Shown piece after piece: positions 17,026 through 26,855 of a stretch of DNA of 64,000 nt. Under the pieces are notes generated by a model. That model did no database searches. It was given only the letters and a program-made list of their open reading frames with translations, and had not been told where the DNA came from. Location of the stretch: assembly GCF_020535545.1 (NCBI RefSeq), contig NZ_CP084752.1, forward strand, positions 3,375,501-3,439,500. The letters run 5' to 3'. This DNA comes from Roseateles sp. XES5. GTDB lineage: Bacteria; Pseudomonadota; Alphaproteobacteria; Rhizobiales; Rhizobiaceae. The translations under genes and the position numbers were made by a program. Each line of letters begins with the position of its first letter. Positions within the stretch are counted from its first letter, which is position 1.

Positions 17026-19316
17026 GCTGCTGCGCCCCCGGCACGGAAGGCGTCGTCGAGGCGGAGCGCGCCCGACAGGCGCTGCCCTCCTCGGAAGAAC
17101 TGATGCTGGCCAGCCGCCCGGTGGGCGAGGGGCTGCGCCAGAGCGATCTCAGCGTGCCCGGCGTTCATTGCGGCGCCTGCATCACGACGGTCGAGGGCGC
17201 GCTGAACGCGCTGCCCGAAGTGGCGCGCGCCCGCGTCAATCTCTCCACGCGCCGCGTCTCCGTGGTGTGGAAGGAAGACGTGGACGGACGGCGTACGGAC
17301 CCGCAGGCGATCGCCGCCGCCATCCGCGCCACCGGCTACGATACCCATCTCTTCTCGCTCGCCGCCGAAGGCGACGATGCGCTGCGCAACCAGCTCATCC
17401 GCGCCGTGGCCGTGGCGGGGTTCGCCGCCACCAACATCATGCTGCTGTCGGTCTCGGTCTGGTCCGGCGCGGAGGCGGCGACGCGTGACCTCTTCCACTG
17501 GATCTCCGCCTTCATTGCGGGGCCGACGCTGATCTATGCCGGCCGCTTCTTCTACCAGTCCGCCTGGAATGCGGTGCGCCACGGCCGCACCAACATGGAC
17601 GTGCCGATCGCGCTCGCCATCACGCTGTCCTATGCCGTTTCGCTGTGGGAGACGCTGCACAGCGCCGAGCATGCCTGGTTCGATGCGACCGTCAGTCTGC
17701 TGTTCTTCCTCCTCATCGGCCGCACGCTCGACCACGTCATGCGTGACCGCGCCCGTTCGGCCATCACGGGCCTTGCGCGCCTTTCGCCGCGCGGGGCCAT
17801 GGTCGTGCGGCCGGACGGCACGCGGGACTATCGCCCCGTCGAGGAGATCGCCGTCGGCGAACATCTGTCCATCGCCGCCGGCGAGCGCATTCCCGTCGAC
17901 TGCCGGGTTCTGGCAGGCGCCAGCGACATCGACCGCTCCATCGTCAACGGCGAGAGCGATCCGCTGGCCGCCGGGCCGGGTACGCGGCTGGAAGCGGGCG
18001 CGATGAACCTCACCGGCTCGCTCACCGTCGAAGCCGTCGCCACCGCGCGCAATTCGTTCCTGTCGGAAGTCATCGGTCTCATGGAGGCGGCCGAAGGCGG
18101 CCGGGCGCGCTATCGCCGCATCGCCGACCGCGCCGCGCAGATCTATTCGCCCGCCGTGCACCTTCTGGCGCTCGCCTCCTTCCTGGGCTGGGGCTTCTAC
18201 GATGGCGACTGGAAGCATGCCATGCTCGTCGCCATTGCCGTGCTGATCATCACCTGCCCCTGCGCGCTCGGTCTTGCCGTGCCGGTGGTGCAGGTCGTCG
18301 CGGCCGGCCGTCTCTTTGCCGGCGGCGTCATGGTCAAGGATGGCTCCGCCATGGAGCGCCTCGCCGAGATCGACACCGCCGTTTTCGACAAGACCGGCAC
18401 GCTGACGCTCGGCAAGCCGCGTCTCGTCGAACGGGAAAAGGTCAATCGTGCGCATCTGGCGCTTGCCGCCGCGCTCGCCGCCCATTCGCGCCATCCGCTT
18501 TCGATGGCCCTGGTCGGGGCGAATGCCGGCCCGTCGCCTGTCATCGAGGCGGTCACGGAAGTCGCCGGCGGCGGTCTCGAAGCCGCCACGTCGCAAGGCC
18601 TGCTCCGGCTCGGCAACCGCGCCTTCGCCTGCGGCAATGCCGCGACCGGTGACGACGTGCATGGCCTGTCGGAGGTCGTGCTGACACGGGACGGCACGGT
18701 GCTGGAAACCTTCCGCTTCGAGGACGCGCTGCGCGCCGGGGCGGTGGAAGCCGTCACGGCGCTGAGACAGGACGATGTCGAGATGGCCATTCTGTCGGGT
18801 GACCGTGCGCCTGCCGTCGCCCGTATCGCCGGTCTGCTCGGCATCGGTCGCTGGCGGGCCGCGCTCTCGCCACGCGGCAAGACCGAGGCGGTCGCCGAAC
18901 GCGCGGCCGCGGGCCATCGGGTCCTCATGGTCGGCGACGGCATCAACGACGCGCCGGCGCTTGCCGCAGCCCATGTCTCCATGGCGCCCGCCACGGCCGC
19001 GGATGTCGGCCGGCAGGCGGCGGATTTCGTCTTCCTGCACGAGAGCCTCGAGGCGGTGCCCTTTGCCCATGAGACCGCGTGCCGTGCCGGCCGTCTGATA
19101 AGGCAGAATTTCGCCCTTGCCATCGGCTATAACGTCATCGCCGTGCCGGTCGCCATCCTCGGCCATGCCACGCCGCTGATTGCCGCCATCGCCATGTCCA
19201 CGTCGTCGATCATCGTGGTGGTGAACTCGCTGCGCCTGCGCGGAAAGCTGCCTGCCTTCGCAGTCCGTGCGGCGGACGAGGCCCGTCCGGTCAACCCGCT
19301 GGTGCAAGCCGCATGA
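17022..19316 (+). CDS. ccoI: Copper-translocating P1B-type ATPase CcoI/FixI
   Basis: This 764-aa P-type ATPase exports copper for insertion into the cbb3 oxidase. An N-terminal heavy-metal domain carries C50-GA-C53, the transmembrane metal site is C412-P-C414, and the phosphorylated aspartate is D456 in DKTGTLT. The hinge GDGINDAPALAAAHVSMA is intact. An extra C3-C4 pair at the N-terminus may help to bind copper. It overlaps both ccoH and ccoS by 4 bases. Confidence 0.96.
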   Translation: MSCCAPGTEGVVEAERARQALPSSEELMLASRPVGEGLRQSDLSVPGVHCGACITTVEGALNALPEVARARVNLSTRRVSVVWKEDVDGRRTDPQAIAAAIRATGYDTHLFSLAAEGDDALRNQLIRAVAVAGFAATNIMLLSVSVWSGAEAATRDLFHWISAFIAGPTLIYAGRFFYQSAWNAVRHGRTNMDVPIALAITLSYAVSLWETLHSAEHAWFDATVSLLFFLLIGRTLDHVMRDRARSAITGLARLSPRGAMVVRPDGTRDYRPVEEIAVGEHLSIAAGERIPVDCRVLAGASDIDRSIVNGESDPLAAGPGTRLEAGAMNLTGSLTVEAVATARNSFLSEVIGLMEAAEGGRARYRRIADRAAQIYSPAVHLLALASFLGWGFYDGDWKHAMLVAIAVLIITCPCALGLAVPVVQVVAAGRLFAGGVMVKDGSAMERLAEIDTAVFDKTGTLTLGKPRLVEREKVNRAHLALAAALAAHSRHPLSMALVGANAGPSPVIEAVTEVAGGGLEAATSQGLLRLGNRAFACGNAATGDDVHGLSEVVLTRDGTVLETFRFEDALRAGAVEAVTALRQDDVEMAILSGDRAPAVARIAGLLGIGRWRAALSPRGKTEAVAERAAAGHRVLMVGDGINDAPALAAAHVSMAPATAADVGRQAADFVFLHESLEAVPFAHETACRAGRLIRQNFALAIGYNVIAVPVAILGHATPLIAAIAMSTSSIIVVVNSLRLRGKLPAFAVRAADEARPVNPLVQAA

Positions 19317-19468
19317 ACACGCTGATCTTCCTCATTCCCATCGCGCTCTTCCTTGGCGCGCTCGGCCTCGGCGCCTTTCTCTGGTCGCTGAAAAGCGGCC
19401 AGTACGACGATGTCGAGGGGGCTGCCTGGCGGGTGCTGGACGACGGCGACGACCGGCCGTCCCGTTGA
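19313..19468 (+). CDS. ccoS: cbb3 oxidase maturation peptide CcoS/FixS
   Basis: This 51-aa peptide has one membrane helix (about residues 4-26, FLIPIALFLGALGLGAFLW) followed by SGQYDDVEGAAWRVL, the CcoS signature. The ATGA overlap with ccoI and the fixed GHIS order support it. Family members are required for cofactor insertion into the oxidase. Confidence 0.93.
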   Translation: MNTLIFLIPIALFLGALGLGAFLWSLKSGQYDDVEGAAWRVLDDGDDRPSR

Positions 19469-19639
19469 TTTCGAGCGGTTCTAAAATGGACCGTCCGGCA
19501 AAGAATTCCTTGTCGTAAATCGATTTGAATGCCAAAACACCACGGCTGGAGCCGAGGCTCCACAGGCTCTTCTTGCGCGGCGATTCCGGCATCGGTCCGG
19601 CAGACATCCCCCGCCGCGCCATCCTACGGAGGTACTATC

Positions 19640-21070
19640 GTGGCACAGGCGGAAATCGGGCTAATCGGTCTCGGCGTGATGGGGTCGAACCTTGCGCTCA
19701 ACATTGCCGAAAAGGGCAACACGATCGCGGTCTTCAACCGCACGGTCGCGCGCACGAAGGAATTCTACGAGGAAGCCGGCGATCTCAAGGGCCAGATCGT
19801 GCCCTGCGACACGATCGAGGAATTCGTCGCCGCCATCCGCCCGCCGCGGCCGATCATAATCATGATCCAGGCCGGCGCCGCGGTCGACCAGCAGATGGAA
19901 CTGCTGCGTCCCTATCTCGAAAAGAACGACATCATGATCGATGCGGGCAACGCGAATTTCCGCGACACGATGCGCCGCTTCGACGCCCTCAAGGATTCCG
20001 GCCTCACCTTCATCGGCATGGGCGTTTCCGGCGGTGAGGAAGGCGCACGCCACGGCCCGTCCATCATGGTCGGCGGCACGGAAGCGTCCTGGAAGCGCGT
20101 CGAGAAGGTGCTGACCTCGATCTCCGCCAAATACAAGGACGAACCCTGCGTCGCCTGGCTCGGCGAGAACGGCGCCGGCCACTTCGTCAAGACCATTCAC
20201 AACGGCATCGAATATGCCGACATGCAGATGATCGCCGAAATCTACGGCATCCTGCGCGATGGCCTGAAGATGAGCGCCGCCGAGATCGGCGAGGTCTTCG
20301 GCGCCTGGAACAAGGGCCGCCTGGAATCCTATCTCATCGAGATCACCGAGAAGGTGCTCGCCGCCAGGGACCCGATCGGCGGCGGTCCGATGGTCGACAT
20401 GATCCTCGACAAGGCCGGCCAGAAGGGCACCGGCAAATGGTCGGCCATCGAGGCGCAGAACATGGGCGTGCCGGCAACCGGCATCGAGGCGGCCGTCGCC
20501 GCCCGCTCGATCTCCTCGTTCAAGAGCGAGCGCGAGGCGGCCGAGAAGATCCTCGGCCTGCCGGATGTTCCGGCGCTATCGGTCGCCGACAAGGCGGCCT
20601 TCATCAAGGACCTCGAAAGCGCGCTGCTCGCCGGCAAGATCGGTGCCTATGCGCAGGGTTTCGCGGTAATGTCCGCGGCCTCGAAGGAATACAACTGGAA
20701 CCTGCCGATGCCGACGATCGCCAAGATCTGGCGCGCCGGCTGCATCATCCGCTCGCAGTTCCTCGACGAGATCACCAGCGCCTTCACCAAGGCGCCGGAT
20801 GCGGCCAACCTCATCGTTACCCCCGCCTTCGCCGCGATGGTGAAGGAAACCGACGCGGCGCTGCGCCGCGTCGTCTCGGCGGCGGCGCTGCACGGCCTGC
20901 CGGTTCCCGCGCTTGCCTCGGCGCTCGGCTATTTCGACAGCTATCGCCGTGGCCGCGGCACCGCGAATGTCATCCAGGCCCAGCGCGACTTCTTCGGCGC
21001 CCACGGCTTCGACCGCCTCGACGGCGCCGACAGCCATCATGGCCCGTGGGGCTCGGGCCTGAACGGCTGA
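19640..21070 (+). CDS. gnd: 6-phosphogluconate dehydrogenase, decarboxylating
   Basis: This cytoplasmic enzyme (476 aa) converts 6-phosphogluconate and NADP to ribulose 5-phosphate, CO2 and NADPH. The Rossmann motif GLGVMGSN lies near residue 10, the catalytic region reads VSGGEEGARHGPSIM, and KTIHNGIEYADMQ and KGTGKW follow. The GTG at 19640 is set by an excellent GGAGG at 19628-19632, 7 bases upstream; the open frame before it has no such site. A terminator follows the stop. Confidence 0.96.
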   Translation: MAQAEIGLIGLGVMGSNLALNIAEKGNTIAVFNRTVARTKEFYEEAGDLKGQIVPCDTIEEFVAAIRPPRPIIIMIQAGAAVDQQMELLRPYLEKNDIMIDAGNANFRDTMRRFDALKDSGLTFIGMGVSGGEEGARHGPSIMVGGTEASWKRVEKVLTSISAKYKDEPCVAWLGENGAGHFVKTIHNGIEYADMQMIAEIYGILRDGLKMSAAEIGEVFGAWNKGRLESYLIEITEKVLAARDPIGGGPMVDMILDKAGQKGTGKWSAIEAQNMGVPATGIEAAVAARSISSFKSEREAAEKILGLPDVPALSVADKAAFIKDLESALLAGKIGAYAQGFAVMSAASKEYNWNLPMPTIAKIWRAGCIIRSQFLDEITSAFTKAPDAANLIVTPAFAAMVKETDAALRRVVSAAALHGLPVPALASALGYFDSYRRGRGTANVIQAQRDFFGAHGFDRLDGADSHHGPWGSGLNG

Positions 21071-21093
21071 AGCCTCTAAAAATGGAAATGAAG

Positions 21094-21122
21094 CGGCCCG
21101 GTTCATACCGGGCCGTTTGTTT
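21094..21122 (+). terminator. Intrinsic terminator of gnd
   Basis: CGGCCCGG (21094-21101) pairs with CCGGGCCG (21108-21115) across a 6-base loop and is followed by TTTGTTTT. Confidence 0.88.
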
Positions 21123-21157
21123 TGAGGCCCGCCTATCCCGGCAGCGGAAAACGGCTG

Positions 21158-22201
21158 CTACGCATCCTCCGTCGGGATGGGATAGCTCAGCGTCTGCAAT
21201 TCCTCCGGCGGGCGGCCCTCGATGCGGGCGAGCACGGCCTTGGCCAGTTCCCGGCCGGCGAGGCGGATGTCCTCACGCATGGTCACGACCTCCGGCCGCA
21301 GCCATTGCAGGAACATGTGCGGCTCCTTGGAGACCATGTCGACATCCCGCCCGAGCCTGCGGCCCTTTGCTTCAAGCGCCGCGATGAGCGCGACGGCGCC
21401 CGAGCCGCTGCCGGAGACGATGCCGTCGGGGGCGTCGGGGCCGCTGAACAGGGCCTCGGCCGCATTACGGATGTCGAGCAGGCTGTTGTCGAGGTTGACG
21501 GCGTTGAAGGGCAGGGCCGTTGCGCCGAAATCGCGGATGCCCTTCTCGAAACCGCCGCGCATGTGCAGGTAGAAGGTGAGATAGGGCGGCGGCTGGAGCA
21601 GCACCAGCCGCTTGCGGCCAAGCTCGACCAGCTTGCGCACGGCTTCATAGGCGAAGCGCTCGTTGTCGAAGTCGTGATAGGGATGGGCAAGGCCCATTTC
21701 CGTGCGGCCATGCGTGACGAAGGGGAAGTTGCGCTCCACCATCAACGCGACGCGTGGGTCCTTCGGCTCGGTGCGCGAGATGATCACGCCGTCCGCCGCG
21801 CCCGTTTCCAAGACATAGCGTACCGGATCGAGCGCATTGCCCTGCGTGCGGTAGGGTGTCACGACGAGATGATACTGCGTGGCGGCGAGCACTTCGGAAA
21901 TGCCGACGACCATCGGGCTCGTCAGGCCCATGATCTCCTCTTCCAGGCTGAGGATGAGGCTGATGACGTTGGTCTTGCCGGTTCGAAGGCGCACGCCCGC
22001 GCGGTTCGGCTGGTAGCCGATCTGGCGGGCGACGAGGCGCACGCGCTCCTTCGTTTCGCTGCTGATATCGGGCGCGTCCTTGAGCGCCCGTGAAACCGTC
22101 GTGATGCCGAGACCGGTCATGAAGGCGATCGTCTTCAGCGTCGGCCGCTCACCGGAGGGCGGAAGCGCCCCCGCCTGGCCCTCGCTCATCTTCCTGTCCA
22201 T
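21158..22201 (-). CDS. LacI-family transcriptional regulator of the adjacent sugar operon
   Basis: The protein (about 347 aa) has a LacI-type HTH near the N-terminus (TLKTIAFMTGLGITTVSRALKDAPDIS) with the hinge GYQPNRAGVRLRTGKTN and a periplasmic-binding-protein-like effector domain. It diverges from the sugar ABC transporter operon and is its likely local repressor. Start choice is uncertain: ATG at 22201 is used; GTG at 22216 and ATG at 22189 are in frame. Its C-terminal tail extends to within 40 bases of the gnd terminator. Confidence 0.9.
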   Translation of the reverse strand: MDRKMSEGQAGALPPSGERPTLKTIAFMTGLGITTVSRALKDAPDISSETKERVRLVARQIGYQPNRAGVRLRTGKTNVISLILSLEEEIMGLTSPMVVGISEVLAATQYHLVVTPYRTQGNALDPVRYVLETGAADGVIISRTEPKDPRVALMVERNFPFVTHGRTEMGLAHPYHDFDNERFAYEAVRKLVELGRKRLVLLQPPPYLTFYLHMRGGFEKGIRDFGATALPFNAVNLDNSLLDIRNAAEALFSGPDAPDGIVSGSGSGAVALIAALEAKGRRLGRDVDMVSKEPHMFLQWLRPEVVTMREDIRLAGRELAKAVLARIEGRPPEELQTLSYPIPTEDA

Positions 22202-22406
22202 GCCCTGCTTGCCCACCTCACCCTATTAGCAGCCGGTTATACATTTTTTGGACCCGGCTGCCACTCTCTCGCAAAATCGCTCCTGAATCTGTAACGATAC
22301 AGGTGTTTTGTCGAGACGGAATTTGCGCGAATTTGCATGGCGCTGATCTCGGCGGCGCCGTTGCGCCGCAAAACTGTAATTTATGCGCCTGCGAAAACTA
22401 ATAGGC

Positions 22407-22420
22407 GAAAGCGCTGTTTC
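22407..22420. promoter_or_regulatory. Candidate LacI-family operator 1
   Basis: GAAAGCGCTGTTTC has matching GAAA and TTTC ends around a GCGC centre, as in many LacI-family operators. It lies in the 425-base gap between the divergent regulator and the sugar operon. Confidence 0.5.
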
Positions 22421-22433
22421 TCTTTGAAAAAAG

Positions 22434-22449
22434 AATTGTAAATACAATT
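22434..22449. promoter_or_regulatory. 16-bp palindrome upstream of the sugar operon (candidate operator 2)
   Basis: AATTGTA (22434-22440) and TACAATT (22443-22449) are perfect inverted repeats with two bases between. The centre does not look like a classical LacI operator (no central CG), so a different regulator is possible. The remainder of 22217-22626 shows no gene that I can support. Confidence 0.5.
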
Positions 22450-22626
22450 GTTTGTAAGGAGGTGTCCGAGTGGGTGTGGCGACCTGTCGCCCCGGTTCCG
22501 ACGAGGTGCTGCGGTCCGAAAGAACCCCAAAATTCCCGTCGAAACAAAATCCAGTGGCGGGCGGTTGCGCGATTAAATCGATTGGGTTACGTTTTTACTG
22601 CAACGTTTCAGTGAGGGAGGAGACTC

Positions 22627-23862
22627 ATGAAAACTCGTGTGATGGCTGCTGCATTGGCAGCGACCGTGGTCCTGCCGTTCGCCGTCGCCCATGCGACCGA
22701 TCTGGAAGTGACCCATTGGTGGACGTCCGGCGGGGAGGCCGCGGCGGTCGCGGAACTGGCGAAGGCTTTCGATGCCACGGGCAACAAATGGATCGACGGC
22801 GCCATCGCCGGCGCGGGCGGCACGGCGCGCCCGATCATGGTCAGCCGCATCACCGGCGGCGACCCGATGGGCGCCACGCAGTTCAACCACGGCCGCCAGG
22901 CCGAGGAGCTGGTCGAGGCCGGGCTGATGCGCGACCTGACGGACGTCGCGACGCGGGAGAACTGGAAGGACGTCATTCGCCCGGCAAGCCTGCTCGATAG
23001 CTGCACCATCGACGGCAAGGTCTATTGCGCGCCGGTCAACATCCATTCCTGGCAGTGGCTCTGGCTTTCCAACGCCGCCTTCGAGAAGGCGGGTGTCGCC
23101 GTTCCGAAAACCTGGGACGAGTTCGTCGCCGCCGCGCCGGCGCTGGAAAAGGCGGGCATCGTGCCGCTCGCCGTCGGCGGGCAGGCCTGGCAGTCGGCCG
23201 GCGCCTTCGACGTGCTGCTGCTCGCCATCGGCGGCAAGGACACGTTCTACAAGGTGTTCAAGGACAAGGACGAGGCGGTTGCCGCCGGCCCCGACATCGC
23301 CAAGGTGTTCAAGGCGGCAGACGATGCGCGCCGCATGTCCAAGGGCACCAATGTGCAGGACTGGAACCAGGCCACCAACATGGTCATCACCGGCAAGGCC
23401 GGCGGGCAGATCATGGGCGACTGGGCGCAGGGCGAGTTCGCGCTGGCCGGGCAGGTCGCCGGCAAGGACTATACCTGCCTTCCGGGTCTCGGCGTGACCG
23501 ACGTCATCGCGACCGGGGGCGATGCCTTCTATTTCCCGGTGCTCGAGGACGAGGCGAAGTCGAAGGCGCAGGAGGCGCTGGCCTCCACGCTCGTCAGCCC
23601 GGCCGCGCAGGTGGCCTTCAACCTCAAGAAGGGTTCCCTGCCGGTGCGCGGCGACGTCGATCTCGCCGCGGCCAACGACTGCATGAAGAAGGGTCTCGAC
23701 ATCCTTGCCAAGGGCAATGTGATCGACTGGACCGACCAGCTGCTTTCCGCCGACAGCCAGAAGCAGAAGGAAGACCTCTTCTCGGAATTCTTCGCCAATC
23801 CCTCGATGACGCCGGAAGACGCCCAGAAGCGTTTCGCCGAGATCATCGCGTCGGCGGAGTGA
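22627..23862 (+). CDS. CUT1 sugar ABC transporter, periplasmic substrate-binding protein
   Basis: The 411-aa precursor has a Sec signal peptide (cleavage expected after AVAHA, about residue 23) and the mature start TDLEVTHWWTSGGEAAAV. That start and the GGQAWQSAGAFD region recall the GtsA-type glucose/mannose-binding proteins. It captures the sugar for the permeases downstream. GGAGGAG precedes the start. The exact ligand is not visible. The beta-mannosidase in the operon suggests a beta-mannoside or related oligosaccharide. Confidence 0.92.
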   Translation: MKTRVMAAALAATVVLPFAVAHATDLEVTHWWTSGGEAAAVAELAKAFDATGNKWIDGAIAGAGGTARPIMVSRITGGDPMGATQFNHGRQAEELVEAGLMRDLTDVATRENWKDVIRPASLLDSCTIDGKVYCAPVNIHSWQWLWLSNAAFEKAGVAVPKTWDEFVAAAPALEKAGIVPLAVGGQAWQSAGAFDVLLLAIGGKDTFYKVFKDKDEAVAAGPDIAKVFKAADDARRMSKGTNVQDWNQATNMVITGKAGGQIMGDWAQGEFALAGQVAGKDYTCLPGLGVTDVIATGGDAFYFPVLEDEAKSKAQEALASTLVSPAAQVAFNLKKGSLPVRGDVDLAAANDCMKKGLDILAKGNVIDWTDQLLSADSQKQKEDLFSEFFANPSMTPEDAQKRFAEIIASAE

Positions 23863-23926
23863 CCGGCCGGCGGCCGGCGCGTGCTGCCGGCCGCTCCCCC
23901 TGATCGGGACCAAGGAGGAGTGACCC

Positions 23927-24829
23927 ATGACGGGCCAGGTACAAACCGGTCGCCCCAGCAGGCTGTTGCGCAATATCAGCGCCAAGATCGCTTCCATTCC
24001 GATGGTGCTGACCGCCGTCGTCATCTTTCTCGGCGGCACGGTCTGGACGGTCGTCTATTCGTTCACCAATTCGAAGCTGCTGCCGCGGGCGAAATTCGTC
24101 GGCCTCGACCAGTACGAACGCCTGTGGGACGCGCCGCGCTGGATCGTCTCGATCCAGAATCTCGCCATCTACGGCGTCTTCACGCTCGTCTTCAGTCTCG
24201 TCATCGGTTTCCTGCTGGCAGCCCTGATGGACCAGAAGATCCGTTTCGAGAACACGTTCCGCACGATCTTCCTCTATCCCTTCGCGCTGTCCTTCATCGT
24301 CACCGGCCTCGTCTGGCAGTGGATCCTCAATCCGGAATTCGGCGTGCAGTCCGTCGTGCGGGCGCTGGGCTGGGAGAGCTTCACCTTCGATCCGCTCTAC
24401 AATTCCGAGATCGTCATCTACGGCGTGCTGATCGCCGGGCTATGGCAGGGCACGGGCCTCGTCATGTGCCTGCTGCTCGCCGGCCTTCGCGGCATCGACG
24501 AGGACATCTGGAAGGCCGCGCGCGTCGACGGCATTCCGATGTGGCGGACCTATCTTTTCATCGTCATCCCGATGATGCGGCCGGTCTTCATCACCACGCT
24601 CGTCATCATCGCCAGCGGCATCGTCAAGGTCTACGACCTCGTGGTGGCGCAGACGAGCGGCGGGCCGGGCATCTCGTCCGAAGTGCCGGCGAAATATGTC
24701 TACGACTACATGTTCCAGGCGCAGAATCTCGGCCAGGGCTTCGCCGCCTCCACCATGATGCTCGTCACCGTCGCCATCATCATCGTGCCCTGGGCCTATC
24801 TCGAGTTCGGAGGACGCAAGCGTGGCTGA
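23927..24829 (+). CDS. CUT1 sugar ABC transporter permease 1
   Basis: This 300-aa integral membrane protein has about six spans and the MalF-type EAA loop near residues 195-215 (GIDEDIWKAARVDGIPMWRTY). It forms the channel with the next gene, whose start it overlaps by 8 bases. It resembles GtsB-type permeases. Confidence 0.93.
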   Translation: MTGQVQTGRPSRLLRNISAKIASIPMVLTAVVIFLGGTVWTVVYSFTNSKLLPRAKFVGLDQYERLWDAPRWIVSIQNLAIYGVFTLVFSLVIGFLLAALMDQKIRFENTFRTIFLYPFALSFIVTGLVWQWILNPEFGVQSVVRALGWESFTFDPLYNSEIVIYGVLIAGLWQGTGLVMCLLLAGLRGIDEDIWKAARVDGIPMWRTYLFIVIPMMRPVFITTLVIIASGIVKVYDLVVAQTSGGPGISSEVPAKYVYDYMFQAQNLGQGFAASTMMLVTVAIIIVPWAYLEFGGRKRG

Positions 24830-25730
24830 CACCCTCTCTTCCAGGACCGGCGCCGAGCCGTGGGGCGCAAAACCCCGCCGCACGCTCTCCGGCCGCAACA
24901 TCATGCTCTACGGCACGCTGCTGGTGGCGGCGCTCTACTACCTGCTGCCGCTCTATGTGATGGTCGTCACCTCCATGAAGGGCATGCCGGAAATCCGCCT
25001 CGGCAACATCTTCTCCCCACCGCTCGAGATCACCTTCGCACCCTGGGCCAAGGCCTGGGCCAGCGCCTGCACGGGGCTCAACTGCGATGGCCTGTCGCGC
25101 GGCTTCTGGAATTCGGTGCGCATCACCATCCCCTCGACGCTGATCTCGATCCTCGTCGCCTCCGTCAACGGCTATGCTCTCGCCAACTGGAAGTTCAAGG
25201 GCGCGGACGTCTTCTTCACCATCCTCATCGTCGGCGCCTTCATCCCCTATCAGGTGATGATCTATCCGATCGTCATCGTGCTCAGGGAAATGGGCATCTA
25301 CGGCACGCTGACCGGCCTCGTCATTGTGCACACCATCTTCGGCATGCCGATCCTGACGCTGCTGTTCCGCAACTACTTCTCCTCCCTGCCGGAGGAGCTG
25401 TTCAAGGCGGCGCGCATCGACGGGGCGGGGTTCTGGCAGATCTATCTCCGCATCATGCTGCCGATGTCGCTGCCGATCTTCGTCGTGGCGATGATCCTGC
25501 AGATCACCGGCATCTGGAACGACTTCCTCTTCGGCGTCGTCTTCACCCGGCCGGAATATTACCCGATGACCGTGCAGCTCAACAACATCGTCAACTCCGT
25601 CCAGGGGGTGAAGGAATACAACGTCAACATGGCCGCGACGCTGCTGACCGGCGCGGTTCCGCTCATCGTCTATTTCGTGTCGGGACGCCTCTTCGTCCGC
25701 GGCATCGCCGCCGGCGCAGTCAAGGGGTAA
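24822..25730 (+). CDS. CUT1 sugar ABC transporter permease 2
   Basis: This 302-aa membrane protein carries the MalG-type EAA loop (LPEELFKAARIDGAGFWQIY, about residues 187-206) that docks to the ATPase. It resembles GtsC-type permeases. It overlaps the preceding permease gene and is followed by the ATPase gene after 3 bases. Confidence 0.93.
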   Translation: MADTLSSRTGAEPWGAKPRRTLSGRNIMLYGTLLVAALYYLLPLYVMVVTSMKGMPEIRLGNIFSPPLEITFAPWAKAWASACTGLNCDGLSRGFWNSVRITIPSTLISILVASVNGYALANWKFKGADVFFTILIVGAFIPYQVMIYPIVIVLREMGIYGTLTGLVIVHTIFGMPILTLLFRNYFSSLPEELFKAARIDGAGFWQIYLRIMLPMSLPIFVVAMILQITGIWNDFLFGVVFTRPEYYPMTVQLNNIVNSVQGVKEYNVNMAATLLTGAVPLIVYFVSGRLFVRGIAAGAVKG

Positions 25731-25733
25731 GCC

Positions 25734-26822
25734 ATGCAGACATCCGTCTCCATCAAGGATCTTTCGCTCAGCTTCGGCGCGGTCAACGTGCTGGAAAACC
25801 TCAATCTCGATATCGGCGAGGGGGAATTCCTCGTGCTGCTCGGCTCGTCCGGCTGCGGCAAGTCGACCCTGCTCAACTGCATCGCCGGCCTGCTGGAGCC
25901 GACCGGCGGGCAAATCTTCATCAAGAACAGGAACGTCACCTGGGAGGAGCCGAAGGACCGGGGCATCGGCATGGTGTTCCAGTCCTATGCGCTCTATCCG
26001 CAGATGACGGTGGAGAAGAACCTGTCCTTCGGCCTCACGGTGGCAGGCATGGCAAAGCCGGAGATCGACAAGCGCGTCGCCCGCGCCGCCGAGATCCTGC
26101 AGATCGGCCCGCTTCTCACCCGCAAGCCCTCGGCGCTCTCCGGTGGCCAGCGCCAGCGCGTGGCGATCGGCCGTGCGCTGGTGCGTGACGTCGACGTCTT
26201 CCTCTTCGACGAACCGCTCTCCAATCTCGATGCGAAGCTGCGCTCGGAGCTGCGCGTGGAAATCAAGCGGCTGCACCAGTCGCTGAAGAACACTATGATC
26301 TATGTCACCCACGACCAGATTGAGGCGCTGACGCTCGCCGACCGCATCGCCATCATGAAGAGCGGCGTCATCCAGCAGCTCGCCGATCCCAACACGATCT
26401 ACAACGCGCCGAGAAACATGTTCGTCGCCGGTTTCATCGGCTCGCCCTCGATGAATTTCTTGCGCGGGGAGATCACCGAGCGCGGCGGCCGGCCGGTCTT
26501 CAGCACCAACGGCGTCGATTTTTCGCTCGACGGTTATGCCGCCGGCGAGGCGCTCCATCCCGGCCGCAAGGTCGTTCTCGGCGTGCGCCCGGAGCATGTG
26601 AGGGTCGACGAGGATATGCCCGGCATCGAAAGCCATCCGGCGACCGTCGATATCGAGGAGCCGATGGGCGCCGACAACCTGCTCTGGCTGAAGCATGCCG
26701 GCCATACGCTCTCCGTCCGCGTCGCCGGCGCGCGGCGCTTTGCGCCGGGCACGGCGGTGAAGCTCGCCTTCGACATGGGACTTGCCTCGCTGTTCGATGC
26801 GGAGACGGAGGAGCGGATCTAA
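25734..26822 (+). CDS. CUT1 sugar ABC transporter ATP-binding protein (UgpC/MsmK type)
   Basis: This 362-aa ATPase has Walker A GSSGCGKST (about residues 38-46), signature LSGGQRQRVAIGRAL, Walker B VFLFDEPLSNLD and a C-terminal TOBE-type regulatory domain from about residue 240. It powers uptake through the two permeases. The operon thus encodes a complete importer. Confidence 0.94.
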   Translation: MQTSVSIKDLSLSFGAVNVLENLNLDIGEGEFLVLLGSSGCGKSTLLNCIAGLLEPTGGQIFIKNRNVTWEEPKDRGIGMVFQSYALYPQMTVEKNLSFGLTVAGMAKPEIDKRVARAAEILQIGPLLTRKPSALSGGQRQRVAIGRALVRDVDVFLFDEPLSNLDAKLRSELRVEIKRLHQSLKNTMIYVTHDQIEALTLADRIAIMKSGVIQQLADPNTIYNAPRNMFVAGFIGSPSMNFLRGEITERGGRPVFSTNGVDFSLDGYAAGEALHPGRKVVLGVRPEHVRVDEDMPGIESHPATVDIEEPMGADNLLWLKHAGHTLSVRVAGARRFAPGTAVKLAFDMGLASLFDAETEERI

Positions 26823-26855
26823 GGTGCCGCATAACCACGTTTCAGGGATCGACAG

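Noticed and set aside
19547..19562. TGGAGCC-GA-GGCTCCA inverted repeat as a ccoS terminator
   Set aside because: The loop is too tight and no T-run follows; it is probably incidental.
22455..22520. tRNA-Ser/Leu-like 5' sequence (GGAGGTGTCCGAGTGG)
   Set aside because: No anticodon arm, T-loop GGTTCGAATCC or matching acceptor 3' strand follows. The resemblance is limited to the first 16 bases and includes a chance GGAGG.
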